Source: Anaerocolumna sp. AGMB13025
Lineage (GTDB): Bacteria > Bacillota > Clostridia > Lachnospirales > Lachnospiraceae
DNA: 64,000 nucleotides
Direction: 5' to 3'
Assembly (NCBI RefSeq): GCF_029689925.1
Contig: NZ_CP121445.1
Span: forward strand, 1,233,001 to 1,297,000
Part shown: piece after piece, positions 9,290 to 18,091 of the stretch
Layout: every line of letters begins with the position of its first letter
How positions within the stretch are numbered: the first letter of the stretch is position 1
Position numbers and translations under genes: made by a program
Notes under the pieces: model-generated
What the model was told of the DNA's origin: nothing
The model's database searches: none
What the model saw: only the letters and a program-made list of their open reading frames with translations

Positions 9290-11084
9290 TAGTTGTAAAA
9301 ATATTTTTCTCTTTCAGGATATTAAGTGCAATATTTCGGGCCAGACTGCCATTTACATTGTCTTTTCCTTGAATATTCATGGCAAAGAAATACGTGGTAT
9401 CACCTTTTTCAACAAAACCTATAAACCATCCGTTCACATCTTTTTCTTCAATTCTGCCGGAACCGGTTTTACCGTATAGTGAAGCGGCATTATTTTTAGT
9501 AATTAACAAAGAATTCTTTACAGCATTAATACTGCTGTCCTTAAACTGAAAGTCGTTCTGATAGAATTTGGTCAGCAGTTCCACCTGTTCCACCGGTGAT
9601 ATTTTAAGGCTGGATTCCATCCAGTAACTTGAGAGTCCTCCGGATAAATCTTCATTGCCATAACCGGTTAGTTTCATATACTTCTTTAAGTCCTTCATAC
9701 CGGTTTTCTGGTCCAAAGCCTGAAAGTACCAGTTTACTGAGTTTGCCATAGCAGAATCCAGATTCTGGTCCCGGTTCCAGGAGGCATAGAGATTTTCTTC
9801 TTTATTCCAGGGAAGGATATTAGCTTCCGGGGTGATACTGCCCCTTTCCAAACCAAACAGCGCGCTGTATATTTTATAAGTAGAATCAGGCGAGATCCGT
9901 TTTACACTGTTTGCTTTATTATAGATGGACCAACTGCCGGTAGATTGGTTATATAAGACAAAACTGCCATCATTTCCGTCAAAATAGGGACTTAAATCTT
10001 CATAGGCAACCTTGGAACTGCTAAACTGAAAACGGTTATCGGAGGCTGCATTTACTGACAGGAAAGGAATACTGGTTAGTATCATAACGAAGGTAATTAC
10101 AAAAATAAATTTACTTTTAAGTTTCAGCCACTTGCTTTCAGGTGAGAAGGCGGCAATATTTTGAATACGTTTTGTAATCTGCTTTGTCGTACCTCCGATT
10201 CCGGCGGCAAAAGGAAAAGAAGGGTTTGAGAGTTTACCGGCAAAAAGAATCAGGGCATTGCCATAATCATAATAATTGTCTTCCTCCAGCAGATTTAAAA
10301 CAGAAGCATCACAGGCTAATTCCCGGTCATTGCGCATTTCTTTCAGCCCAAGCCACACAAAGGGGTGAAACCAGTACAGGATACCGGCTAAACACATGGC
10401 ATAATTAACAGGTAGATCCTTGTGCTTGAAATGCTGCAGCTCATGAAGAAGAATATAGCGGATTTCCTGTTCATTAAAGTCAGAAATGACTGGAATCGGT
10501 AGTATAATACGTGGGTGAAACAGTCCGACAGAGATGGGGGAATTTATATATGCACTGCTTAGAACAGTAATATTCTTATCAATGCCCGAAGTCTCCAAAC
10601 ACTCCTTTAATAAGGCTTTTACTCCTTCGCTCTGCACTGGAAGAGAGGAGTTTACTAACTGCCTGATTTTAAGATTGGAATGGAGCGTGCGAAACACCAT
10701 GAGAAACGTACCGGCAAGCCAAATACCTAGTAGGCAGATAGTAAGCAGGGCAGGTGATTTCTGTTTTGCTGAGACATAAAAGTCCTGAAACCACTTTGCA
10801 TTGTCCGTTACCGTTACGGCTGTATCAGTCTGTAAGGCGGTATTAGCTGGATTAGCCCCAAAAGAGTCCAAAAAAGAAAGCACCGAATGAAGCGATAGGG
10901 TTTCTGAGGGCTTAACTGGGATAAAGGGAATCGCTAATAGAAGCAGGAAAAGCAACCAAAGATTATACTGAAACCGGATTGTTATGTGGTTTTTAAACCC
11001 TCTTTTCACCAATAAAAGACCTATAACCAAAAAGGATATCGTTATATTTGAAATTATAAACCGCAGTCCAATTGAAGTAAGCAT
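9285..11084 (-). CDS. blaR1: BlaR1-type beta-lactam sensor/metalloprotease
   Basis: A 599-residue integral membrane sensor-transducer. The N-terminal M56 domain has several helices and the zinc motif H214-E-L-Q-H218 with a downstream ELACD glutamate. The extracellular C-terminal domain is a class-D-like penicillin-binding sensor with S401-T-Y-K404, S449-V-N451 and K539-T-G541. In this family, acylation of the STYK serine activates the metalloprotease, which leads to loss of BlaI repression. Length and motif order match BlaR1/MecR1 closely. It starts 1 bp after the blaI stop on the same strand. No beta-lactamase is adjacent; the evident targets are the convergent PBP genes. Confidence 0.93.
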   Translation of the reverse strand: MLTSIGLRFIISNITISFLVIGLLLVKRGFKNHITIRFQYNLWLLFLLLLAIPFIPVKPSETLSLHSVLSFLDSFGANPANTALQTDTAVTVTDNAKWFQDFYVSAKQKSPALLTICLLGIWLAGTFLMVFRTLHSNLKIRQLVNSSLPVQSEGVKALLKECLETSGIDKNITVLSSAYINSPISVGLFHPRIILPIPVISDFNEQEIRYILLHELQHFKHKDLPVNYAMCLAGILYWFHPFVWLGLKEMRNDRELACDASVLNLLEEDNYYDYGNALILFAGKLSNPSFPFAAGIGGTTKQITKRIQNIAAFSPESKWLKLKSKFIFVITFVMILTSIPFLSVNAASDNRFQFSSSKVAYEDLSPYFDGNDGSFVLYNQSTGSWSIYNKANSVKRISPDSTYKIYSALFGLERGSITPEANILPWNKEENLYASWNRDQNLDSAMANSVNWYFQALDQKTGMKDLKKYMKLTGYGNEDLSGGLSSYWMESSLKISPVEQVELLTKFYQNDFQFKDSSINAVKNSLLITKNNAASLYGKTGSGRIEEKDVNGWFIGFVEKGDTTYFFAMNIQGKDNVNGSLARNIALNILKEKNIFTTN

Positions 11085-11085
11085 C

Positions 11086-11472
11086 TTATTGTTCTCCTTT
11101 TCTGGTTCGGCTGGATAGGAGGGTTTGCAGGTTTTTTATTTCGTCTTCGGACAAAGTTTCCTTTTCCAGATAATTCGTAAGCATGGATGCCATGTTTCCA
11201 TCATAGTAACGTTTTAAGAAAGAACTATTTTCCTGATCTAAATATTCATCTTTTCTAACCAGGGGAGTGTAGACAAAGACCCTGCTGTTTTTCTCATAAG
11301 TAAGTGCGCCTTTTTGTACCAGGCGCTTTAACAGAGTCTGGATAGTCTTAGGACTCCAGTCCGTTGTTCTGACCAAGGTATCCGTAACCTCATTGGTACT
11401 AATCGGTGCGTGATTCCATACCAACTTCATTACTTCATATTCTGCTTCGGATATTTGGGGTAGTTTTTTCAT
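11086..11472 (-). CDS. blaI: BlaI/MecI family transcriptional repressor
   Basis: A 128-residue winged-helix repressor. SEAEYEVMKLVWNHAPISTNEV and TDWSPKTIQTLLKRLVQKGAL are the BlaI DNA-binding signature, followed by a C-terminal dimerisation helix region. The family is cleaved or released on BlaR1 signalling. AGGTTATCCTTATG precedes the gene and a diverged ATCTTAC/TGTAAT operator lies just upstream, so it is probably autoregulated. Together with two identical-style operators before the PBP genes it forms a closed regulon. Confidence 0.93.
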   Translation of the reverse strand: MKKLPQISEAEYEVMKLVWNHAPISTNEVTDTLVRTTDWSPKTIQTLLKRLVQKGALTYEKNSRVFVYTPLVRKDEYLDQENSSFLKRYYDGNMASMLTNYLEKETLSEDEIKNLQTLLSSRTRKGEQ

Positions 11473-11490
11473 AAGGATAACCTCCGTAAA

Positions 11491-11508
11491 ATCTTACGTT
11501 TGTAATAT
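11491..11508 (-). promoter_or_regulatory. diverged BlaI-type operator before blaI
   Basis: ATCTTAC-GTT-TGTAATAT aligns position for position with the perfect palindrome at 3531-3548, the left half nearly intact and the right half with substitutions. It lies about 20 bp upstream of the blaI start, as expected for autoregulation with weaker binding. Confidence 0.65.
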
Positions 11509-11541
11509 AAGTATTATATTGCTGGCTATATGAAATGTCAA

Positions 11542-11645
11542 TGTATGAATTAAACCAAGGACAGACTTGTATGAATTAAACCAAGGACAGACTTGTATGA
11601 ATTAAACCAAGGACAGACTTGTATGAATTACCCAAAGACAGACTT
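11542..11645 (+). repeat. four 26-bp tandem repeats
   Basis: TGTATGAATTAAACCAAGGACAGACT is repeated about four times head to tail; the last copy is diverged (ACCCAAAGACAGACTT). The remainder of 11509-11912 is AT-rich with no gene seen. Confidence 0.92.
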
Positions 11646-11912
11646 TCGAATATGTTTCATTAGTTAGTATCAATGCCATTAATCTATGCTGAAATAGTGA
11701 CGTACTTTTGCAGGGTTTATGTTGTAATAACAACTGTAATTACATCTAAACCAGGTAAAGAACTAGTTATTTGCACAATTAATTACAAAACTTGATAATA
11801 AATGGAAAAAAGAGTAATATGATTGTGTAAATCTATTCATCGCATTTAGCGATTTTAATTTTTAACAATTGTACGTAGGAAATTGAAAGAGAGAGGCAAG
11901 TAAGGTAATCAG

Positions 11913-13379
11913 ATGAGAAAATTATTAATGATAGAAGTGAAACGTTTTCCTAAAAATTTAGTTACATTATTAACCTTTGGATTAATACTTGCAATGTATA
12001 TAACACAATGCCTTCCTAAAAAGTGGTATTGGTATTCCGGACCCATGGATGAAATGCATTTTATGTATACTGTTATGCTCGAGGACTATTCTAGAGGACA
12101 TACAGAGGAATTAAAAACAGAAAATCAGATTTTATCTCGGAAGATACGTTTTAATGAGGAAAGTAAAAATCTACTTCTTAATACAATTAAAAATATGAAT
12201 ACTGATTATACGAAAAAAGCGGATACCAGAAATATTGCATTCCATTTAACGAATGAGGAATTTGATAAGATTATGAATGAATTAGATGAGGCAGTAGGAG
12301 GTAAAAGCTATTATGCTACGACTATACGGACGATTTATTATAATCAATACATATCCAACGCATTTCATATAGATACATCATTGAATACTTTAGATACAAT
12401 ATCAGCTATGAAGCAATACCTAAGGTATACGTTGAATGAAAAAAGCTTTACGAAATACTCAGAATTGTTAACTAAGAAGATACAATTAACTGATAATCAG
12501 TTATTATACTTAAAAAATATTTATGATCAAATGATAAGTAAAGATAAATTAGAACAAAATGTGGAAGAGCTATATGGTATATATGATAACTGGTTTAATG
12601 AGATTGATGATATGCTTGGTGGAAACACGGCATTTGGTAATAAAAATAGGCAATATGTTTTAAATTTAAGTAACAGTTTAGAAGAGGAAGAGAATAATTT
12701 TAATTCTATAAAGAATGAAGAGAAAATTACGAATGCTTATGCAAGATATTATAGTGATTACATGGTATTACTAGCTGGAATTTTGCCTGCAGTATTTGGG
12801 GCGTTTACTTTAATTGAGGACCGTAAATATAAGTTACATGAATTAATCTATGCCAAACCTATGAAGTCATATAAGTATGTTTTGAGTAAATTTCTTGCTA
12901 TAATTTTGTTATTTGCTATCTTTTTTTATCTAATAGCTATTATTTCTACAATATTGTTTTATTTATTTAGTCAATCCTATGGATTAAATATAGATAATTT
13001 GGCTTTTTTCAAATATACAACTTTTTGGATCATGCCTACAGTATTATTTACAACCGCTATTTCCATGTTAACATCTATTATAATTAATAACGGTATTATA
13101 AGTATTGTAATTCAACTGGTTATATTTTTTATGTCAGCCCAGCCACTGATAGGTGGATATAAATGGTACCGTCCTATTATTCGATATAATGAGATTGGCA
13201 ATATGGATTTTTATAGAAAAAATTTCGATTACATTATGGCTAATCGAATTGGTATTAGTATTATATCTATTGTGTGTGTTCTGATAACAATTAAAATTTA
13301 TGATAATATAAGAAAGCAAGGTGTTTTAGCTGATTTGTTTGTAAATTTAATACAATACAAAAGGAAAGGCGGTAATTAA
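11913..13379 (+). CDS. ABC-2-like transporter permease with large extracellular loop
   Basis: A 488-residue membrane protein. A first helix at ~15-35 is followed by ~240 mostly polar residues (about 45-285) rich in Asn, Glu and Lys, then a cluster of five to six helices (about 290-465). This layout is that of an ABC-2 type permease with a long outside loop. LIEDRKYKLHELIYAKPMKS before the second helix is typical of these permeases. The coding sequence is visibly more AT-rich than its neighbours. It starts a three-gene cassette with a second permease (1 bp gap) and an ATPase. Substrate unknown; no bacteriocin precursor was found beside it. Confidence 0.7.
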   Translation: MRKLLMIEVKRFPKNLVTLLTFGLILAMYITQCLPKKWYWYSGPMDEMHFMYTVMLEDYSRGHTEELKTENQILSRKIRFNEESKNLLLNTIKNMNTDYTKKADTRNIAFHLTNEEFDKIMNELDEAVGGKSYYATTIRTIYYNQYISNAFHIDTSLNTLDTISAMKQYLRYTLNEKSFTKYSELLTKKIQLTDNQLLYLKNIYDQMISKDKLEQNVEELYGIYDNWFNEIDDMLGGNTAFGNKNRQYVLNLSNSLEEEENNFNSIKNEEKITNAYARYYSDYMVLLAGILPAVFGAFTLIEDRKYKLHELIYAKPMKSYKYVLSKFLAIILLFAIFFYLIAIISTILFYLFSQSYGLNIDNLAFFKYTTFWIMPTVLFTTAISMLTSIIINNGIISIVIQLVIFFMSAQPLIGGYKWYRPIIRYNEIGNMDFYRKNFDYIMANRIGISIISIVCVLITIKIYDNIRKQGVLADLFVNLIQYKRKGGN

Positions 13380-13380
13380 C

Positions 13381-14004
13381 TTGAACAAGATTATTAAGTA
13401 TAATTTGAAATTAATTTTCTCATATAATGTAATTGCTGCATTTTTACTTGTATGCATGTCGCCTGTTTTCTTTCAATTATCAAACATGGATTTTATAAGT
13501 CTGGCAAAAATGGGAGAGTTATATTTATCGTTAACTGGAATTTTTTTATTCATTTCCCTTGGAAACTTAGAAGGTAATAAATCCACATGGGAATTTGTTT
13601 ATATACAACAAGTATCTTATACCGTAATTTGTTTAGGTAGACTTCTTGCAATGATGCTAATGAATGCAATACTTATCTTTTTACCCTTAACATATGTGTA
13701 CTTAAGAAGTGAAAGTATTAAATTTTTTGACGGTTATTTGGGATTTATTGCATCTGCCTGGTTTTTGGGATTATTAGGTTTATTGGTAGCTGAAATATTT
13801 CGTGACTTTAAAGTCGCTTATATTATAACTCTAGGATATTATTTTATTGCAACATCAACTATGAATCCACTAAAAAGAATTCAAGTATTTAGCAATGTTC
13901 ATGGCAATATGGATATAAAATACGGAGTGTATCTAAGCTGTATGGTAATGATAATTGTTTATTTGGTATTAGTCAAAATGAAGTGTAAGCGCGGAATAGC
14001 ATAA
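13381..14004 (+). CDS. small ABC transporter permease
   Basis: A 207-residue protein with about six predicted helices and almost no soluble part. It starts at TTG with GGAAAGGCGG upstream, 1 bp after the larger permease. MNKIIKYNLKLIFSYNVIAA resembles the cytoplasmic start of ABC-2 permeases. It is AT-rich like the rest of the cassette and probably forms the heteromeric membrane part with the preceding protein. Confidence 0.65.
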   Translation: MNKIIKYNLKLIFSYNVIAAFLLVCMSPVFFQLSNMDFISLAKMGELYLSLTGIFLFISLGNLEGNKSTWEFVYIQQVSYTVICLGRLLAMMLMNAILIFLPLTYVYLRSESIKFFDGYLGFIASAWFLGLLGLLVAEIFRDFKVAYIITLGYYFIATSTMNPLKRIQVFSNVHGNMDIKYGVYLSCMVMIIVYLVLVKMKCKRGIA

Positions 14005-14065
14005 TTCATAATGAAGTAAATTCCTAAAACAGATTTTATATTTAACGTAATAGATGGGAGTATTT

Positions 14066-14926
14066 ATGAAAATCATAATTAATAATTTAAAGAAAATATA
14101 TGGAAAGAAATGTGCACTGGATAGTGTGAATTTACAAATCGAAGATGGTATGTTTGGATTATTAGGTGCCAATGGCGCAGGAAAAACAACACTTATGAGA
14201 ATATTAGCAACTGTATTACAAAAAACCAGCGGGGAGGTAATAATGGATGGTATTCCTATTGAGAATGTAACTGAAATTAGAAAGTTTATAGGATATCTTC
14301 CTCAAGAATTCAGTTTTTATCCTAATTTTACAGTATATGAAATTTTGGATTATTTCAGTGAACTTTCAGAAGTTAAAAAAGAAAATTTAAGGGAACTACT
14401 AGATACTGTAAATTTATTGGATGTACAGAAAATGAAAGTAAGAACTTTATCTGGCGGAATGAAGCGACGCTTGGGAATAGCGGTAGCTTTAATTAATAAT
14501 CCAAAACTTTTATTCGTTGATGAACCAACAGTTGGACTGGATCCAGAAGAACGGATGAAATTTAGAAACCTTCTGACAAAATACGCAGATAACAGAACTA
14601 TAGTTTTATCAACACATATAATTAGTGATATTGAAGAAATCTGTAGTAATCTTGCAGTTATGAAGAAGGGGAAGGTTTTATATTCAGGCTCGGCCAAAAG
14701 TTTTAGAAGTAAAACTGATGGAAAAGTATGGGAACTAGATATGAGTGAAGAACAATTTAAAGATATTCAAAATGATTTTGAAAAAAGGGTTACAATAGTT
14801 TCGCGAATTACTAATGAAAATAGGATTAAGTTACGTGTTATATCTGATGAGTTGCCGGCTGTGGAAGCCATTTTGGTTGAACCTAGAATAGAAGATTCGT
14901 ATATTAGAATTATGAATGGGTTTTAA
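14066..14926 (+). CDS. ABC transporter ATP-binding protein
   Basis: A 286-residue nucleotide-binding subunit. Walker A is GANGAGKTT, the Q-loop is LPQEF, the signature is LSGGMKRRLGIA and Walker B is LLFVDEPTVGLDPEE, followed by the H-loop STHIISDIEE. The C-terminal ~80 residues are the regulatory extension seen in drug and peptide exporters of the CcmA/NatA group. ATG 14066 is preferred over ATG 14054 because GATGGGAG is well spaced for it. It completes the AT-rich exporter cassette. Confidence 0.9.
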   Translation: MKIIINNLKKIYGKKCALDSVNLQIEDGMFGLLGANGAGKTTLMRILATVLQKTSGEVIMDGIPIENVTEIRKFIGYLPQEFSFYPNFTVYEILDYFSELSEVKKENLRELLDTVNLLDVQKMKVRTLSGGMKRRLGIAVALINNPKLLFVDEPTVGLDPEERMKFRNLLTKYADNRTIVLSTHIISDIEEICSNLAVMKKGKVLYSGSAKSFRSKTDGKVWELDMSEEQFKDIQNDFEKRVTIVSRITNENRIKLRVISDELPAVEAILVEPRIEDSYIRIMNGF

Positions 14927-15059
14927 TGAGGATGTTCCTTGTAATTATATGGTTATATTTGTATCCTACCCATTACCACTTTTATATTGAAGTTTCATAA
15001 AAACAGCTATATAATATATGTAAAATATTTACATGAGGGGTATTTTTTAAGGGGGAAGT

Positions 15060-16790
15060 ATGTATAAATATGAAAAGGAAAGTATCATTAAGAAGCTAAA
15101 CAGTATTCTGCATCTGAATGCCAATAATATGGATACAGAACAATGCTATTATTTGTGCGCCAATAAAGAAAAATTAAGAGCATTGCTTCAACATGAGAAT
15201 CAGGTTATTTTCGGAAGGAGGGGTACTGGTAAAACCACCATATTCAAGGCTTTTAGTTACTATATTAATAATATCTACAAAGAAGAGGACAAAACGATTT
15301 CTTGCTGGTACACAAGGCTTGATGAATGTATTCCCCACAGTATTGAAGTAAGCAGTGAGCGGGCAGAGGATATTGTAGTTATCAGTATAAATAAGTTCTT
15401 GTCCAAATTCGTAGACTTTCTGATTGAGGATTATAAAAAAATCGAGGCAAAACGTAAATTCAAAAATGCCAGATTAGAGCAGATTTCCGAAAAACTGCTG
15501 GCCTTTTCTTATCTTATTAAGGAAGGCTCAAAGAAAAGGGAAAAAACCTCAGAATCCAGAATCATTCACAAAAAGACTTCCGCAGAAAAAGATAAGGAGC
15601 TGGGGATAACTCCTTCCAATCAACTAAATTTGTTCCAATGGTTGAAACTGCAATTCAAATTTAAGAAAGTAACCCTGAATGAAATCGGCACAACAACAGA
15701 GATTGATTACATATACAGTATTGATATCAATGAAATAAAAAGTGAGATCAACGAACTGGTAAATCTTATGGGGTATGATTCGGTATATATCTGTATTGAT
15801 GAATTTACCCAGATTGACAGGGATTTTGAATACACCATACAGCCTAAGGTGGCGCAACTTCTAAAAGAATTATTCTTTAATTCCAAAACCTTTATCATAA
15901 AAATAGCCTCCGTATGGAATTTGTCCCGGATGCAGATGAGGCAGTTAAACGGTAACCGGGAAGGGCTGGAATTAGGTCAGGATATCTTTACCAACCGGGA
16001 ATTAAACCTGGATATTATGTTTAACAACGATAACGACAATGCATACCGGTTTTTTAAAGATGTGCTGGTTAATAATTATCTTATGTACGAGTCTCCGGTC
16101 AGTGACAGAGAACGGGATTTATTAGGAAACTATATCATTGAAGCCTTATTCAGCCAAGGAAGTTTCCGCCATTTAATCTGCGGTTCCCAGGGTATTCCAA
16201 GGGTTTTTGGAATATTGCTTACTAATTGCATCCATAAGTTAGAGAACAGAGAGCGGGATAAGATAACGGTAGAGATGGTATTTGAAAGTGTAATAGACAA
16301 TTATGTATATGACGTTAGACCAAGTATTCCTTATTCTCTTCCAATCTGTTCTGGTATCGAAGAATATGTTATGAGAACAAAACGCAGGTTCTTTTTACTG
16401 GATATCAATGACTATAATAAGTCCATTAACTATTTTGATGGGCTGGTTGCTAATAATGCACTGCACCAGTGTCCAAGCGAACAGCTGCCAAAGGGAATCC
16501 GTAATAAGTATAAACTATTCTATACTCATTACGGCAATTATCTGGAATGCTTTAAAGACGGGATAACCAAACTGCATCAGGACACAGGAAAAGTCGGGGA
16601 GGGACTGCTTTATCCTAAAATGCCGGAAAACTTCGCTATGGAAGTGGAGAAATATATCTTTAAACTTCCGACAGGGGCTCTGGACAAGTTTTACTGTACG
16701 TATTGCCATAAATACTTTGAAAAGAGCACGGATAATTCGAATGTAACAGTATGTCCGGAATGCGGGCGGGTGATTGCATTGTGGGGATAA
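15060..16790 (+). CDS. P-loop ATPase (Sll1717/ORC-CDC6-like) with C-terminal zinc ribbon
   Basis: A 576-residue soluble ATPase. Walker A is G52-RRGTGK-T59 in the block HENQVIFGRRGTGKTT, and Walker B is YICIDEF (D247-E248), which resembles the P-loop ATPases labelled Sll1717 family or ORC/CDC6-like AAA+. A charged, Lys-rich segment (~145-195) splits the two. The last 33 residues carry two CxxC knuckles, C546-x2-C549 and C565-x2-C568, a zinc ribbon. AAGGGGGAA precedes the ATG. Function is unknown; such ATPases are often sporadic and sit in accessory regions. The neighbour downstream is a methyltransferase 80 bp away. Confidence 0.75.
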   Translation: MYKYEKESIIKKLNSILHLNANNMDTEQCYYLCANKEKLRALLQHENQVIFGRRGTGKTTIFKAFSYYINNIYKEEDKTISCWYTRLDECIPHSIEVSSERAEDIVVISINKFLSKFVDFLIEDYKKIEAKRKFKNARLEQISEKLLAFSYLIKEGSKKREKTSESRIIHKKTSAEKDKELGITPSNQLNLFQWLKLQFKFKKVTLNEIGTTTEIDYIYSIDINEIKSEINELVNLMGYDSVYICIDEFTQIDRDFEYTIQPKVAQLLKELFFNSKTFIIKIASVWNLSRMQMRQLNGNREGLELGQDIFTNRELNLDIMFNNDNDNAYRFFKDVLVNNYLMYESPVSDRERDLLGNYIIEALFSQGSFRHLICGSQGIPRVFGILLTNCIHKLENRERDKITVEMVFESVIDNYVYDVRPSIPYSLPICSGIEEYVMRTKRRFFLLDINDYNKSINYFDGLVANNALHQCPSEQLPKGIRNKYKLFYTHYGNYLECFKDGITKLHQDTGKVGEGLLYPKMPENFAMEVEKYIFKLPTGALDKFYCTYCHKYFEKSTDNSNVTVCPECGRVIALWG

Positions 16791-16870
16791 GCAGGTAAAT
16801 AGGAATAGTTTAATCTAAGAAATCGGCATGACGAATTTATTGATCTTGCCTAATAAAATAGGAGGTACTC

Positions 16871-17524
16871 ATGATAAACAAAGGCTGGGAATGGGATAAG
16901 GCAAACGAAGATGTATGGATGAAACCAAGTGAAGAATCTATCTATTTGGCTTACCTATGGAAAGCAAAGGGGTTTAAAAAGATATTGGATATTGGCTGTG
17001 GTAAGGGCAGACATGCACTATTATTTGCAGAATTTGGGTTTGATGTTTCAGGTATTGATATTTCAGAAAGTGCAGTTAATAGCTCTTCGGAACTGTTAAA
17101 GGAAAAAGGGTTTAACGGCAATATCATAAAGGCTGATTTTAGAAAATTACCATTTGCGGATAATTCCTTTGATGCAGTCTTTTCATTTCTTACAATCAGT
17201 CATTCAGATACAAAAGGAGTAAAACAGGCAATAAAAGAGATACACAGGGTTGTAACGGCTGGCGGTGAAATGTTTATAAGTATTAATTCCAGTGACAGCA
17301 GTACATTCACCAGCAAAAAATATCAAATGATAGACGAAAATACCTTAATTAAAACGATAGAAGGACCTGAGAACGGTGAACCCCATTTTTATGCAGATAG
17401 TAAATTAATGATGAAGCTTTTAGAGGATTTTCATATTATATCGATGAATCATACCCAGACTATATATCACAATGAATCAAAAGCAGAGAGCTTCAATTAT
17501 TTTGTCAGGGCAGAGAAAAAGTAA
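16871..17524 (+). CDS. class I SAM-dependent methyltransferase
   Basis: A 217-residue methyltransferase of the UbiE/Methyltransf_11 type. Motif I is ILDIGCGKGRHAL, the acidic ribose contact is GIDIS, and motif post-I is IIKADFRKLPFADNSFDAVFSFLTI. The acceptor cannot be named from sequence. A strong AGGAGGTACTC ribosome site precedes the ATG. It follows the zinc-ribbon ATPase on the same strand, 80 bp away. Confidence 0.85.
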   Translation: MINKGWEWDKANEDVWMKPSEESIYLAYLWKAKGFKKILDIGCGKGRHALLFAEFGFDVSGIDISESAVNSSSELLKEKGFNGNIIKADFRKLPFADNSFDAVFSFLTISHSDTKGVKQAIKEIHRVVTAGGEMFISINSSDSSTFTSKKYQMIDENTLIKTIEGPENGEPHFYADSKLMMKLLEDFHIISMNHTQTIYHNESKAESFNYFVRAEKK

Positions 17525-17634
17525 GTAATAAACGGTGCAATTTTATCTCCTCATACGACTTTAAAGGCAAGGAGAACTATTTCATGTTTCATCGTAAAGA
17601 GATAAAAGAGGAACAGATTAATATTATATACATG

Positions 17635-17668
17635 TCCCCCAGATAACTGATTTGACCATTCTGGGGGA
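17635..17668. terminator. GC-rich hairpin downstream of the methyltransferase
   Basis: CCCCCAGA ... TCTGGGGG makes an 8-bp strong stem with a 16-nt loop; no clear T-run follows, so it may be a rho-independent relic or an mRNA 3' stabiliser. Confidence 0.45.
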
Positions 17669-17842
17669 TTAAGTTAAATATTGTGTAAATAATAAAAATT
17701 CTCCGGAGTTATTACTTTTGCGTTATTAACCACAGGAACAATTAGAGAGAGTAGTAAGGTATACGATATTTTTATTTTAATATACGACAAGTAAATGACT
17801 AATATAGCAGATCTGATTCTATATAGATAGTTCTGTAATAAA

Positions 17843-17946
17843 TCTCACATCAAAATATCTCACATCAAAATATCACATATCAAAATATCACATATCAAAA
17901 TATCACATATCAAAATATCTCATATCAAAATATCTCATATCAAAAT
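17843..17946 (+). repeat. 15-16 bp tandem repeat (ATATCAAAATATCAC)
   Basis: About seven copies of a unit close to ATCAAAATATCTCAC / ATCAAAATATCACAT in the 567-bp gap between the methyltransferase and the GH94 gene. The remaining gap is AT-rich; no gene is seen. Confidence 0.9.
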
Positions 17947-18091
17947 AGACCCATTTCAAAATAAGCCACATATAAAAGGAACCCTTCCCATTCTGGACAA
18001 TTATATACAAATATTCACACCACCAGCAATACCTTTTAAATTATAAAATCCTTATAATAAATATATCAAATATGGGAGGGTATGATTACCT

